The notes beneath the pieces are model-generated. The model saw only the letters and a program-made list of their open reading frames with translations, did not search any database and had not been told where the DNA came from. A program made the translations under genes and the position numbers. Source: DASWZN01 sp036404435 (lineage in GTDB: Bacteria > Acidobacteriota > Terriglobia > Bryobacterales > Bryobacteraceae). From it: a stretch of 64,000 nucleotides of DNA. Below are positions 34,750 through 43,359 of the stretch, in pieces. The stretch is from positions 1 through 64,000 of the forward strand of contig DASWZN010000068.1 of NCBI GenBank assembly GCA_036404435.1, in the 5' to 3' direction. Position 1 is the stretch's first letter. Every line of letters starts with the position of its first letter.

Positions 34750-36591
34750 TTAGAGCGTCTTCAGATACTCGATCAGATCATTCAGTTCGTCCTTCTGCAG
34801 GTCGTTGGTCAGCCCGTGAGTATCTTTGGGGTTGAAAACCGTCCAGATCTCTTCGAGCGACTTAGCCGAGCCGTCGTGCAGGTAGGGCGCGGTGAGGGCG
34901 ATGTTACTCAACTGCGGGACGTCGAACAGAGGCGAGCGGTCGGTCCACTTGCCGCTGCCAACGTCGGCAAGCTGCTGGTTGGTGTAGTGCGGGCCGGAGT
35001 GGCACACGGCGCACTGGTTGCTCTCGGGAATCGGCCGGCCGTTCTTGGCGCGCGTACGCTCGAAGATCGCCTTGCCGCGCTCCTGCGCCGGCGTCAGTTC
35101 GCCATTGGGCAGGCGATAGCGGTTGGGCCGCAGCGGGAGCGCTTTGATGAACGCCACCAGGTCCTCCAGCTCATCGCGCGAGTAACTCTGCGAGCGGTAG
35201 AAGAACTTCTCCGTGCGCGGGCCGCACTCGGTCTCGAGATCGGGATTGCCGCCGTTCCACTTATACGGGGCCGTGTCCTTGATATCTTCGAGCAGGCGGT
35301 TGTCCACGATATCTTTGCCGAAGCCGTCCGGTTCGAGGTCCCAGGACACGCCGTCGAAAGTCGCTTCCAGGTGGCAGTTCGCGCATCCAAAATGACCCTG
35401 GAAAGCGAAGCGTGCGCTGAAGAACAAGCGCTCGCCGCGCCGCTCCGGCGTAAGCGTTCCGGGCCCGCCGAGCGCGATGGTGCGCACCACTTTGCGCGCG
35501 GCGGTATCCACCACGGAGATGGTGTCGTCGTTGCGGGTGGCCACGTAGAGCCGGCTGCCATCGGGCGAGAGCGCCAGGCCTTTGGGCGCCAGGCCCACGG
35601 GAATGCGGCTCTCCACGTAATTGGCGGAGGCCGAGAGGTCGTTCGCCACGGTCTTCCGCTGCGCGGGCGTCAGCGACCGGATGAACTTCAGCAACCGCCC
35701 GACATCGATCACCGTCACGCTGTCCGAGCCGGTCGTCGAGATATAGACGGCGCTCTTGTCCGGCGCGATGGCGACGGCGAACGGCGGAGTGAAATAGCGC
35801 TCCAGCTCGTCGATCGGAAGCTGGATGAGCTCGCCGGCGTCGGCGCCGAAAACCGAGATCGTATTGCCCATCACCCAGCCGTGCTCGACGTGCGCGAGCG
35901 GCACCAGGTTCTTCGGCCGCAACTGCGCCACGACGCCCAGCCTGCCGTCGCGCGACAGCGCTACGTGGAAAATTCCCGCGGCCTTGTCGAGACCGTAACG
36001 GTCCACCACCATCTGCCGGGCCGTGTCGATAACCGTGATTTCGGACTGCGACGGCGTGCGGAACTTGCCTGAGTTCGGGTAAATATGCGTCGAGTAAATC
36101 CGCGTGCCGTCGGGCGAGAGCGCCAGGTAACTCGCCCCGCGGCCCGCCAGCAGCCGCTTGATCTCGGCGCCGCTCTTCAGGTCGATCACCGAAACGTCGT
36201 TGCTGATGCGGTTGGCCGTGTAGAGGAACGCGCCACGGCGGTCCGTGATCGCCGAGGTCGGCTCGAAACCCGCGTGCAGCGTGCGCACCACCTTGAACGA
36301 TGCCAGGTCGATCTCGGAGACGTCGTCGCTCCAGGAGTTCACGACGTAGGCGCGCCGTCCGTCCGGCGCGAGCGCGATCCCTTTCGGCACCCGGCCCACC
36401 GCAATGCGGCGCGTTACGCTGCCGGACCGCGCATCGACTACCGCCAACTCGTCCGTGCCTTCGCACACCACATACAGGGTGCCGCCGTCGGAGGAGATCG
36501 CCATCTCGACCGGCGACGGGTAGCGCAGCTTGGGCTGGGCCCCGCAGGTGGCGGCGGCCAGCGCCGCGGCGAGCAGGATCCCGCTCCGCAT
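34750..36591 (-). CDS. YVTN propeller fused to di-haem cytochrome c peroxidase-like domain
   Basis: 613 residues. Signal peptide at residues 1-18. Residues about 25-350 form a YncE/YVTN-type propeller (ISSDGGTLYVVCEGTDELAVVD, LAPDGRRAYVVNSWSDDVSEID, LSPDGTRIYSTHIYP, LSPDGSRLYVATRNDDTISVVD). The C-terminal part has haem motifs CANCH (about residue 401) and CAVCH (about 524) in a MauG/CcpA-like layout, plus an NIALTAPYLHDGSAKSLEEIW segment typical of this family. It should be exported with two covalent c-type haems and act in peroxide reduction or redox maturation. It closes an operon with a CRTAC1 gene 2 nt upstream and a haem-binding HzsA-like gene before that. Confidence 0.9.
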   Translation of the reverse strand: MRSGILLAAALAAATCGAQPKLRYPSPVEMAISSDGGTLYVVCEGTDELAVVDARSGSVTRRIAVGRVPKGIALAPDGRRAYVVNSWSDDVSEIDLASFKVVRTLHAGFEPTSAITDRRGAFLYTANRISNDVSVIDLKSGAEIKRLLAGRGASYLALSPDGTRIYSTHIYPNSGKFRTPSQSEITVIDTARQMVVDRYGLDKAAGIFHVALSRDGRLGVVAQLRPKNLVPLAHVEHGWVMGNTISVFGADAGELIQLPIDELERYFTPPFAVAIAPDKSAVYISTTGSDSVTVIDVGRLLKFIRSLTPAQRKTVANDLSASANYVESRIPVGLAPKGLALSPDGSRLYVATRNDDTISVVDTAARKVVRTIALGGPGTLTPERRGERLFFSARFAFQGHFGCANCHLEATFDGVSWDLEPDGFGKDIVDNRLLEDIKDTAPYKWNGGNPDLETECGPRTEKFFYRSQSYSRDELEDLVAFIKALPLRPNRYRLPNGELTPAQERGKAIFERTRAKNGRPIPESNQCAVCHSGPHYTNQQLADVGSGKWTDRSPLFDVPQLSNIALTAPYLHDGSAKSLEEIWTVFNPKDTHGLTNDLQKDELNDLIEYLKTL

Positions 36592-36593
36592 GG

Positions 36594-38228
36594 TTACTTC
36601 TCCTCGATGGTCACGAACCGATCAGCCGCGACGTTCTCGAGCACCTGCGGCGTGCCGCTAGGCCACGTGACCACCACTTTGTCCACCTTGGAAGCCGCGC
36701 CCAGGCCAAAGTGCACGCGCGGATCGTCGCCCGAAAGATAGCCCGACGAGCCTACGCGCTCGCGCTGCTGATGGAGGCCGCCGGCGAAGACCTCGATCTG
36801 TGCGCCGATGCCGTCGCGGTTGCTCTTCCCGCGCCCCGCCCCCACCAGTTTGAACGCGATCCAGTGATTCGAATTCGTGGTTACGTTGCGGAGCAGAACG
36901 GCCGGCGCGCCCAGGTTCACGATGTAGACGCCGATTTTTCCGTTGTTCTCGAAGTCGCCGAACGCCGCCCCGCGCGCCACGGTCTTGGTCTTTTCGACGT
37001 AGGCGCCGGCGGTAGAGGAAACGTCTTCGAACTTGAAGCCACCGAGGTTGCGGAAGACGCTGTGCTCCATGGGGACCATGTGAATCAGGCCGCCGTGGGC
37101 GATGAAGAGATCTTCCCAGCCGTCGTTATCGAAATCGTAAGCGCCCGTACCCCAACTCGTGTATTGCGCCGCGGCCTGCGAAATGCCGGACTTCTCGGTC
37201 ACGTCCTGGAACTTGAGGTTTCCGACGTTCCTCATCATGCGGTTGTATTTCGAGTCGGAAACCCAAAGGTCGGTCTTGCCGTCGTGATCGAAGTCCAGAA
37301 AGACCGGGCCCATGGCCGAAGTGTTCTCGCCGCTCTGTCCGTAAGCGACTCCGGCGGAGACGGCGATCTCCTTGAAGGTGCCGTCCTTCTGGTTGTGGAA
37401 CAGGAAGTTCTCGGTCTTGTCGTTGGCGACGTAGATATCGGGCCAGCCGTCCCGGTCGAAATCGCCCGCCGTCACGCCCATGGCGCGGCTCTTGAACTGG
37501 GCTATGCCGGATTTCTCGCTGACGTCGGTGAACGTGCCGTCGCAGTTATTGTGGAACAGCATATTCGATTCCGGCTCGTAATCGAGCGGTCCGGGGTAGT
37601 TATCGGCCGCGTAGTAAGCGCGGTAAGTGGGATCGAACTTGACATACCTGCCGACAAACAGGTCCAGGCAGCCGTCGCGGTCGTAATCCAGAAACACGGA
37701 GCCGATGGACCAGCCGGGAACCTTCAGCCCGGCCTTCTCGGTAACATCGGTGAACGTGCCGTCGTGATTGTTGTGATAGAGAATCACGCGGCCGTAGGCG
37801 CTGACGAACAGATCCTGCCAGCCGTCGTTGTCGTAGTCGGCGGCGATGGCCCCCATGCTGAAGACGTTGGCGGCTACGCCCGCCTGCTCGGTTACGTCGG
37901 TGAAGTGGCCGTTGCCGTCGTTGCGGAACAGGTGGTTGTGCGGCGGCGTGGCGGGCGGCTTGCGCAGAGGATAGGGGTGCATTCCCTTTTCGAGCGGAAT
38001 GCCGCTTACGACATAGAGGTCCAGCAGGCCGTCGTTGTTATAGTCGAACCACACCGCGCCGCCGCCCGTGCTTTCAAGCAGCGACCCCAGTTTTTCGGCG
38101 CCGAAGCTGTGCGTGAACTGGACGCCCGCCTTTTCGGTCACGTCCTCGAAACGGATGGGAGCGCGCGCCTGCTGGGCGACCAGCAGCGCCAGGAACGGAA
38201 TCGGCAAAAGCAGTTTCCAGTACTTCAT
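36594..38228 (-). CDS. CRTAC1-type FG-GAP/VCBS and ASPIC/UnbV protein
   Basis: 544 residues. N-terminal signal peptide (LLLPIPFLALLVAQQA), then the start IRFEDVTEKAGVQFTHSFGAEKLGSLLES typical of the family. Repeated Ca-binding loops: FDYNNDGLLDLYV, YDNDGWQDLFVSA, YDRDGCLDLFVG, FDRDGWPDIYVAN, FDHDGKTDLWVS, FDNDGWEDLFIA. ASPIC/UnbV domain at the C-terminus (KSNRDGIGAQIEVFAGG...VDKVVVTWPSGTPQVL). It is a paralogue of the product encoded at 29400-31076. Its ATG overlaps the stop of the HzsA-like gene by 4 nt, and 2 nt separate it from the propeller/peroxidase gene. Joint export with c-type haem proteins suggests a periplasmic or surface redox assembly. Confidence 0.92.
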   Translation of the reverse strand: MKYWKLLLPIPFLALLVAQQARAPIRFEDVTEKAGVQFTHSFGAEKLGSLLESTGGGAVWFDYNNDGLLDLYVVSGIPLEKGMHPYPLRKPPATPPHNHLFRNDGNGHFTDVTEQAGVAANVFSMGAIAADYDNDGWQDLFVSAYGRVILYHNNHDGTFTDVTEKAGLKVPGWSIGSVFLDYDRDGCLDLFVGRYVKFDPTYRAYYAADNYPGPLDYEPESNMLFHNNCDGTFTDVSEKSGIAQFKSRAMGVTAGDFDRDGWPDIYVANDKTENFLFHNQKDGTFKEIAVSAGVAYGQSGENTSAMGPVFLDFDHDGKTDLWVSDSKYNRMMRNVGNLKFQDVTEKSGISQAAAQYTSWGTGAYDFDNDGWEDLFIAHGGLIHMVPMEHSVFRNLGGFKFEDVSSTAGAYVEKTKTVARGAAFGDFENNGKIGVYIVNLGAPAVLLRNVTTNSNHWIAFKLVGAGRGKSNRDGIGAQIEVFAGGLHQQRERVGSSGYLSGDDPRVHFGLGAASKVDKVVVTWPSGTPQVLENVAADRFVTIEEK

Positions 38229-39550
38229 CGGCCACCTCCGGGAACGGGGAAAGTCATTTTGACCGGATCGGTCGTGCGCAGTAGCACGGCCGGCACGGCA
38301 TTGTCGGGTGCGCGCTCGGGCCCGGCGTGGCAGCCCACGCAGACACGCTGCTCGCCGCGGCGCACCCAGAACCAGCCCTGCGCGGCCCGCACCGTTTTCG
38401 AATTGCCGTCCAGCAACTCGAAGCGGATCGGCCGCTCGCTCGGCACCTGCACGAAGAACGAACCGTCCTTCTCGACGGGCGCCTGACCCATCGCCACGGC
38501 CGCACCGGCGTCATCCTGGGCCCACACGCGCACCGCCCGGACCACGCCTTCCGGGATCCCGCCCTCGCGCGATGTGGCGACGTTCAGGCACAGGAGGTTC
38601 CCGCCGACGCGGTCCCCGAGGCCCGACGGGTGGCGCTTGGGGACCGCGTGAGCGCGCACGATGACCGGATCGAGCGCATTGGGGTTGTCGCCCTTCTGGG
38701 GCGCAAACTGCGTCTCGCCGACCTTCACGCGGCGAAGTGTGAACGGCGCGTCCGCAACCGCGCGCCAGGAGACCAGCAGTTCGCCGGGCGCAAGCTCCGC
38801 GACCGGTCCTGCGTATTCCCCCTTCGGAAGCGCCAGCGGAAGCTCGACGGCGCGCGACGACGTGAACCGGGCCAGATGCGAGCCGCTCACGAGCACAATG
38901 TCGCCCGAAGAGACTTGCCGGCCGGAGTGCCGGTCGGCGCCGTGGTCGCAGCGCACACTCTCGACGCCGCTGCCATCCGCGTAGACGGTGTACACCTCGC
39001 GCGTGCCCGCCCCGTGAGGACCGTCGAACAGCACCCGCCCGTCGAGTAGAACGTCCGACGGGAGATGGTCTCCATAGCCGTAAGTCAGGCGCAGCGGCGT
39101 GCCGCCCGCGAGCGGCGCCAGTTCGATCTCGAAGCCGGCCGGCGTTCGCCGCGCATAAACCAGGTTGTCAGCCGGCAGGTAGAACGGCCGGATGCAATCC
39201 TCGCCGCCCGAAGTTACGCGCCGCGGCGCGCCGCCCGCGATGGCGGCTTCCCAAATCTGCCACGGCCCTCCCGTTTTCTGTTTGCCCGCGAACAGCACCC
39301 TTGCCCCATCGAAGGATACCGCAGCGTCCGCCGACGCCGCGAATCCGGGGATCAGTGCGCGTGCCGCTCCGCCTTCGACGAGGATGAGGCGGGCGCCGGC
39401 CGGGAACCGCTCGCCGCCCTTGGGGTCGTAGCGCGCCGCCTCCGTGTACACGAACGGAGCGCCGGCGCCGGCCATCGCACAGGCTGCCAGCAGGGAGACA
39501 GTAACTACGCGGACGCCGGCAGATAGGAAGCGGACCTTGGGACTAACCAC
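38225..39550 (-). CDS. HzsA-related exported protein with one c-type haem motif
   Basis: 441 residues from GTG 39550. N-terminal signal (VRVVTVSLLAACAMAGAGA). The body has propeller-like strands (VSFDGARVLFAGKQKTGGPWQIWEA, ADNLVYARRTPAGFEI, LDGRVLFDGPHG). Near the C-terminus are a domain VEKDGSFFVQVPSERPIRFELLDGN and the haem site CVGCHAGPE (about residue 403), the same order as the middle and C-terminal parts of hydrazine synthase alpha subunits and their many non-anammox relatives. There are no HzsB or HzsC partners, so hydrazine synthesis is not implied. First gene of the three-gene haem/CRTAC1 operon; TATAAT lies 8 nt upstream of the GTG. Function unknown. Confidence 0.8.
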   Translation of the reverse strand: MVSPKVRFLSAGVRVVTVSLLAACAMAGAGAPFVYTEAARYDPKGGERFPAGARLILVEGGAARALIPGFAASADAAVSFDGARVLFAGKQKTGGPWQIWEAAIAGGAPRRVTSGGEDCIRPFYLPADNLVYARRTPAGFEIELAPLAGGTPLRLTYGYGDHLPSDVLLDGRVLFDGPHGAGTREVYTVYADGSGVESVRCDHGADRHSGRQVSSGDIVLVSGSHLARFTSSRAVELPLALPKGEYAGPVAELAPGELLVSWRAVADAPFTLRRVKVGETQFAPQKGDNPNALDPVIVRAHAVPKRHPSGLGDRVGGNLLCLNVATSREGGIPEGVVRAVRVWAQDDAGAAVAMGQAPVEKDGSFFVQVPSERPIRFELLDGNSKTVRAAQGWFWVRRGEQRVCVGCHAGPERAPDNAVPAVLLRTTDPVKMTFPVPGGGR

Positions 39551-39558
39551 TCCGAAAG

Positions 39559-39564
39559 ATTATA
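39559..39564 (-). promoter_or_regulatory. Putative -10 element of the HzsA-like operon
   Basis: TATAAT on the minus strand, 8 nt before GTG 39550. No -35 at the usual spacing. Implies a leaderless mRNA. Confidence 0.5.
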
Positions 39565-39597
39565 ACGTGCCCGATTTCGAAGCACCTATAGTGCGTT

Positions 39598-40419
39598 TCA
39601 ATTAGTGGGGTTTGTATAGGCGGCGTACACGTCGCGCTTCGAGAGACCGCGCTCGCGGGCGACGGCCTTCATGGCGTCCATGCGGCTCATGCCGGCGCGC
39701 ACGTGCGCTTCGACGGCGTCCGGAACCGCCGTCTCGTCGAGCGCCGCCTGGCGTTCCGCTTTGGCGATCAGCAGCGTGAATTCCCCTTTGAGCGTGATGT
39801 GCGCGCGCCGCAGCTCCGCCGCCGTGCCGCGCAGGAATTCCTCGTGGAGTTTCGTCAGCTCGCGCGCCACCACGACGGGCCGCGGCCCCAGCACTTCTTC
39901 GATATCGGCCAGCGTGTCGAGCAGCCGGTGCGGAGCTTCGTAGAAGACCAGCGTCGCAGGCTCGTCCTTCAGCCTCTGGAGCGTCTTGCGGCGCTGCGCG
40001 GAGCGGGGCGGCAGAAAGCCGCCGAAGTGGAACTCGTCGGTGGGCAGCCCGGAGGCGGCCAGCGCAGCCAGCGCCGCCGACGGTCCGGGCAGCGACTCGA
40101 CGCGGATTCCCTTCGCGATGGCGTGCGTCACCAGCCGGTAGCCCGGATCGGAAACCAGCGGTGTGCCCGCGTCGGAAACCAGCGCCACGCTCACACCGGA
40201 GGCGAGCGTCTCGATCAGCTCCGGCGCGCGCACAGCCTCGTTGTGCTCGTGGTAACTCACCGTGGGCTTGTGAATACCGTAGTGATCGAGCAGTTTGCGC
40301 GTCTGCCGCGTGTCCTCGCACGCCACCAGGCCGGCTTCCCGCAGGATGCGCAGCGCGCGCAGCGTGATGTCTTCCAGGTTCCCGATCGGCGTGGCCACAA
40401 GATACAACGTTCCGGGCAT
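39598..40419 (-). CDS. rsmI: 16S rRNA (cytidine(1402)-2'-O)-methyltransferase
   Basis: 273 residues. SAM-dependent tetrapyrrole-methylase fold with family signatures: LYLVATPIGNLEDITLRA at the N-terminus, CEDTRQTRKLL, VSYHEHNE, LVSDAGTPLVSDPGYRLV, and SLPGPSAALAALAASGLPTDEFHFGGFLP. The C-terminal part includes VFYEAPHRLLDTL and LTKLHEEFLRGTA. It 2'-O-methylates C1402 of 16S rRNA together with RsmH, fine-tuning P-site decoding. The gene is separate from neighbours: 47 nt after the HzsA-like operon start and 46 nt from the Oar receptor stop. TAGACT lies 8 nt before the ATG. Confidence 0.97.
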   Translation of the reverse strand: MPGTLYLVATPIGNLEDITLRALRILREAGLVACEDTRQTRKLLDHYGIHKPTVSYHEHNEAVRAPELIETLASGVSVALVSDAGTPLVSDPGYRLVTHAIAKGIRVESLPGPSAALAALAASGLPTDEFHFGGFLPPRSAQRRKTLQRLKDEPATLVFYEAPHRLLDTLADIEEVLGPRPVVVARELTKLHEEFLRGTAAELRRAHITLKGEFTLLIAKAERQAALDETAVPDAVEAHVRAGMSRMDAMKAVARERGLSKRDVYAAYTNPTN

Positions 40420-40427
40420 GTGCTACC

Positions 40428-40433
40428 AGTCTA
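40428..40433 (-). promoter_or_regulatory. rsmI: Putative -10 element of rsmI
   Basis: TAGACT on the minus strand, 8 nt before the ATG at 40419. Weak match, no -35. Confidence 0.3.
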
Positions 40434-40465
40434 AGGCCGCGCCGCCTGGCTCGTGGCGGCGCCGC

Positions 40466-43306
40466 CTAGAAGTTGAACCGCAGCCCCATCTCGACGCGAC
40501 GGTTGTCGGCTGCGCTGGCCGAGCCGGCCGTGACGCCCGCGCCGAACGGATTGGCCATGACGAGCGATTGCCCGAAGAACGCAGAGCTGAGATTCCCGAC
40601 AACCGGTCCCGGATTGGTGGTGTTCAGCAGGTTGCGCGCGGATACGCTGAAGGTCAGGTTAAAACGGTGGTCTGTCAGCGCATCCGAAAACACTCCCCGC
40701 ATGCCGCCGCCACGGCCGCCCATCCCCATCGGGCCGCCGCCTCCGCGCGGGCCGCCCGGACCACCGCCGGATGCCGGCGTGCTTGGCGCTGAGCGCGCTT
40801 CGCCGAACCCGAATACCTTGCTCAGGCGCAGATTGATGCCTAAGTACCCCGGGCTCTGCCCGTAGTTCCGCGGAATCACCGGAGTCCCCGGAGCGGGATC
40901 CAGATAGAACGTGCCCCACGGCGTCGCCTTCACGTTCGGCCCGGTTTCGCCGGGAGTGGCAAAGGCCGGCCGGTCGGTGAAGATCGTATCGCCGTTCAGG
41001 TCCGTGCCGGTGGTGATGTTGAACGGCGCGCCGGAGCGCGCAACGATAAAGGGACTCAGCCGCACGCCCCAGCGCGTCATGACCGATCCGCCCAGCACGA
41101 AGCGGTGCCGCACATCCAGCGAGGAGCGCCCCCACTCTTCGGAGAGATCGTACGTGTTGGCCGGGAAGGTTCCGACGCCGTCCGTGTCGCTCACGGCTTT
41201 GCTCAGCACGTAGAACGCGAAGAATGAGATGTTCTTGTTGAGACGGCTGTTGACGTTGGTGATCCACTGCTCCTGCCGGTACGCGCCGTTGGCCTGATAC
41301 TGGTCGATAACTTCGTTCGTGCCGTTCGGGTAGATGAGGTTCCCGGGTTCGCTCCCTGGCTCCGGCGCATTGATGTTCACCGTACGCAACAGGTGCTCCC
41401 CTTTGGAGTACGTGAACATGCTGGCCACCGTCGTATTCCACGGCAACTGGCGCTCCACCCCCAGCGCCCCCTGCATGGTGCGCGGAGCGCGCAGGCCCGG
41501 CTGAACCTGGAGGATCGTCGCCTGCTCGTACTGCGCCAGGGAGGAGAGCGGCGGAATGTTGGGATAGAACGTCGGGTTCATGACCACGTACGACTGCTGG
41601 TTGACTCCGTTGAAGCGCTCCTCACTGAGCGTGAGACCTTCGTCGAAGCGGTCGTAGAAGATTCCGAATCCGCCGCGGATCACCGTCTTCCCGTTCCCCT
41701 TCGAGTTGCCGCCGGGCGCCCAGGCGAATCCGAGACGCGGCGCGACGTCGTGCCAGTCGTGGATGTTGGTCTGGGTCTCATACCGGAGTCCCAGGCTGAC
41801 GGTCAGGTTCGGCCGCATGCGCCAGTCGTCCTGGAAAAACGGCGCCACGTCCACGCGCGAGATGCTCGCTAACGGCGTTCCGGCCGAGATCAGGAACTGC
41901 GACGGCTGGCCGGCCAGGTAATTCCCCAAAGAGTCGAACACGAATGTCCCCGCCTCGTTGCTGAGCGTGGAGTTGTCGAGGGTCAAGCCCCGCACCCGCA
42001 GGCCGAACTTCAAACCGTGCGCCCCCACCGCCATGGTGGTGAAGTTCTGCAGCTCATAGTGCTTCTCGTCCTGCGTGGAGTGGCCCACCGGGGCCCCGCC
42101 GTAAACAAACTCCGGCGCGGAGATAGTATACGTGCTGTCGTTGCCGTTCAAATCCAACGTGTCGCGCGCGAACTGGAAGCGCGTTTCGTTCACCGTGCGC
42201 GGACTCACCACGATGGTGTCGGTGAGCTGGACCGTTTGGTCGGTGGTCAGCGAGGGGTAGGCCTGATCCGGGTAATAGGCGGGGTTGCCGAGACCCGCGT
42301 CCGTCTGGCTGAATCGCGTGTAGCTGTACCGCGCCACGATGGTCTGCTTCGAGGTCAACTGGTAGTCCAGGCGCGGGCTCAGCGTCGTACGCTCGGTCGG
42401 CGTCACGACCGCGGTCGAGATCTTCGGCGGGTTGTCGAGATTACTCGGGCTGAGCAGCGTGTAATCGACCGCGTCGATCCCGGCGTTGTCGGTGATGTCC
42501 CGCCGCTCGAAATCCAGGAAGAACGAAGCGCGCTTGCTGAGCGGCCCGGTCACGTTGCCGCCGAATTGCTGGGACTGGAAATCGGGCTTGTTGTCCGCAT
42601 ACGGGTTGCGCGCGTTGAAGACCTCGTCGCTGTCGTTGAACATGAGCTGGCCGTGAAAGGTATCCGTTCCGGGTTTGGTGAGGATCTCGATGCGGCCGTA
42701 CCCCAGCTTGTCGTACTCCGAAGAGAACGGATTCTGGTTGATGCGGATTTCGCGGATGGAAGCCTTGGGAGGGAGCCGCGCGTTGCTGAAGCCGTCCACG
42801 TAGATCTCGCCGCCGCTGGGGCCCGCGGAGGGTCCGGCCAGAGCCTGCAAGTCGTCTTGCAGATCGTCGGGATCGTCCGGCAGCGCGTCCAGGTCGTCGC
42901 CGCGCAGCACCAGCGCGCCGGCGTTGTTGGAGGCTTCCGTGCTCACCGTGGGCGCGCCCTCGGCCTGCACCGTGACCTCCTGCTTTTCGAGCGCGACTTG
43001 AAGTCTGATATCCAGCGTTGCCACTTGCCCCGCGGCGACCTCCGCGGCGCCGCGAAACGATCCGAACCCTGCCGCCGCGGCCCGCACCGTGTACGTGGCC
43101 GGGGCCAGGCCCAGCAGGGTGTACGACCCTGCCTGGTCCGTCGTGGCGGTCCGCTCGACCCCTGGGGCAGTCAGCGAGACCTTCACTCCCGGGATCACTG
43201 CACCGCTGCTGTCCGTCACCGTACCCTTCAGCGTTCCGCCGTTCTGTTGCGCCTGCGCGGCCACAGCCAGCACGGCCACCAGCACCATACAGCAAGACTT
43301 CAGCAT
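40466..43306 (-). CDS. Oar-like TonB-dependent receptor with carboxypeptidase-regulatory domain
   Basis: 946 residues. Signal peptide at residues 1-19 (MVLVAVLAVAAQAQ), then a CarboxypepD_reg domain (GGTLKGTVTDSSGAVIPGVKVSL; AGSYTLLGLAPATYTV), a plug region with GEIYVDGFSNARLPPKASI and FSSEYDKLGYGRIEILTKPG, and a barrel ending VEMGLRFNF. Residues around 860-885 hold a Gly/Pro/Met-rich low-complexity loop (GGGGPMGMGGRGGGM), a probable extracellular loop insertion. GAGGAA precedes the ATG. The DUF5666-like gene 53 nt upstream shares the strand and may be co-transcribed. Ligand unknown; no SusD-like partner. Confidence 0.93.
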   Translation of the reverse strand: MLKSCCMVLVAVLAVAAQAQQNGGTLKGTVTDSSGAVIPGVKVSLTAPGVERTATTDQAGSYTLLGLAPATYTVRAAAAGFGSFRGAAEVAAGQVATLDIRLQVALEKQEVTVQAEGAPTVSTEASNNAGALVLRGDDLDALPDDPDDLQDDLQALAGPSAGPSGGEIYVDGFSNARLPPKASIREIRINQNPFSSEYDKLGYGRIEILTKPGTDTFHGQLMFNDSDEVFNARNPYADNKPDFQSQQFGGNVTGPLSKRASFFLDFERRDITDNAGIDAVDYTLLSPSNLDNPPKISTAVVTPTERTTLSPRLDYQLTSKQTIVARYSYTRFSQTDAGLGNPAYYPDQAYPSLTTDQTVQLTDTIVVSPRTVNETRFQFARDTLDLNGNDSTYTISAPEFVYGGAPVGHSTQDEKHYELQNFTTMAVGAHGLKFGLRVRGLTLDNSTLSNEAGTFVFDSLGNYLAGQPSQFLISAGTPLASISRVDVAPFFQDDWRMRPNLTVSLGLRYETQTNIHDWHDVAPRLGFAWAPGGNSKGNGKTVIRGGFGIFYDRFDEGLTLSEERFNGVNQQSYVVMNPTFYPNIPPLSSLAQYEQATILQVQPGLRAPRTMQGALGVERQLPWNTTVASMFTYSKGEHLLRTVNINAPEPGSEPGNLIYPNGTNEVIDQYQANGAYRQEQWITNVNSRLNKNISFFAFYVLSKAVSDTDGVGTFPANTYDLSEEWGRSSLDVRHRFVLGGSVMTRWGVRLSPFIVARSGAPFNITTGTDLNGDTIFTDRPAFATPGETGPNVKATPWGTFYLDPAPGTPVIPRNYGQSPGYLGINLRLSKVFGFGEARSAPSTPASGGGPGGPRGGGGPMGMGGRGGGMRGVFSDALTDHRFNLTFSVSARNLLNTTNPGPVVGNLSSAFFGQSLVMANPFGAGVTAGSASAADNRRVEMGLRFNF

Positions 43307-43336
43307 GTTCTATCCAGTTCCTCGCTTCTCACGTGG

Positions 43337-43355
43337 GACAGGCCTCCGGCCTGTC
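43337..43355. repeat. Palindromic repeat (CAGGCC family)
   Basis: Arms GACAGGCC and GGCCTGTC around TCC, in the 53-nt gap between the DUF5666-like stop and the Oar start. Confidence 0.7.
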
Positions 43356-43359
43356 GTCT

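Noticed and set aside
38225..39550. Hydrazine synthase / anammox metabolism
   Set aside because: Only an HzsA-like relative is present; HzsB and HzsC are absent, and such relatives are common outside anammox bacteria.
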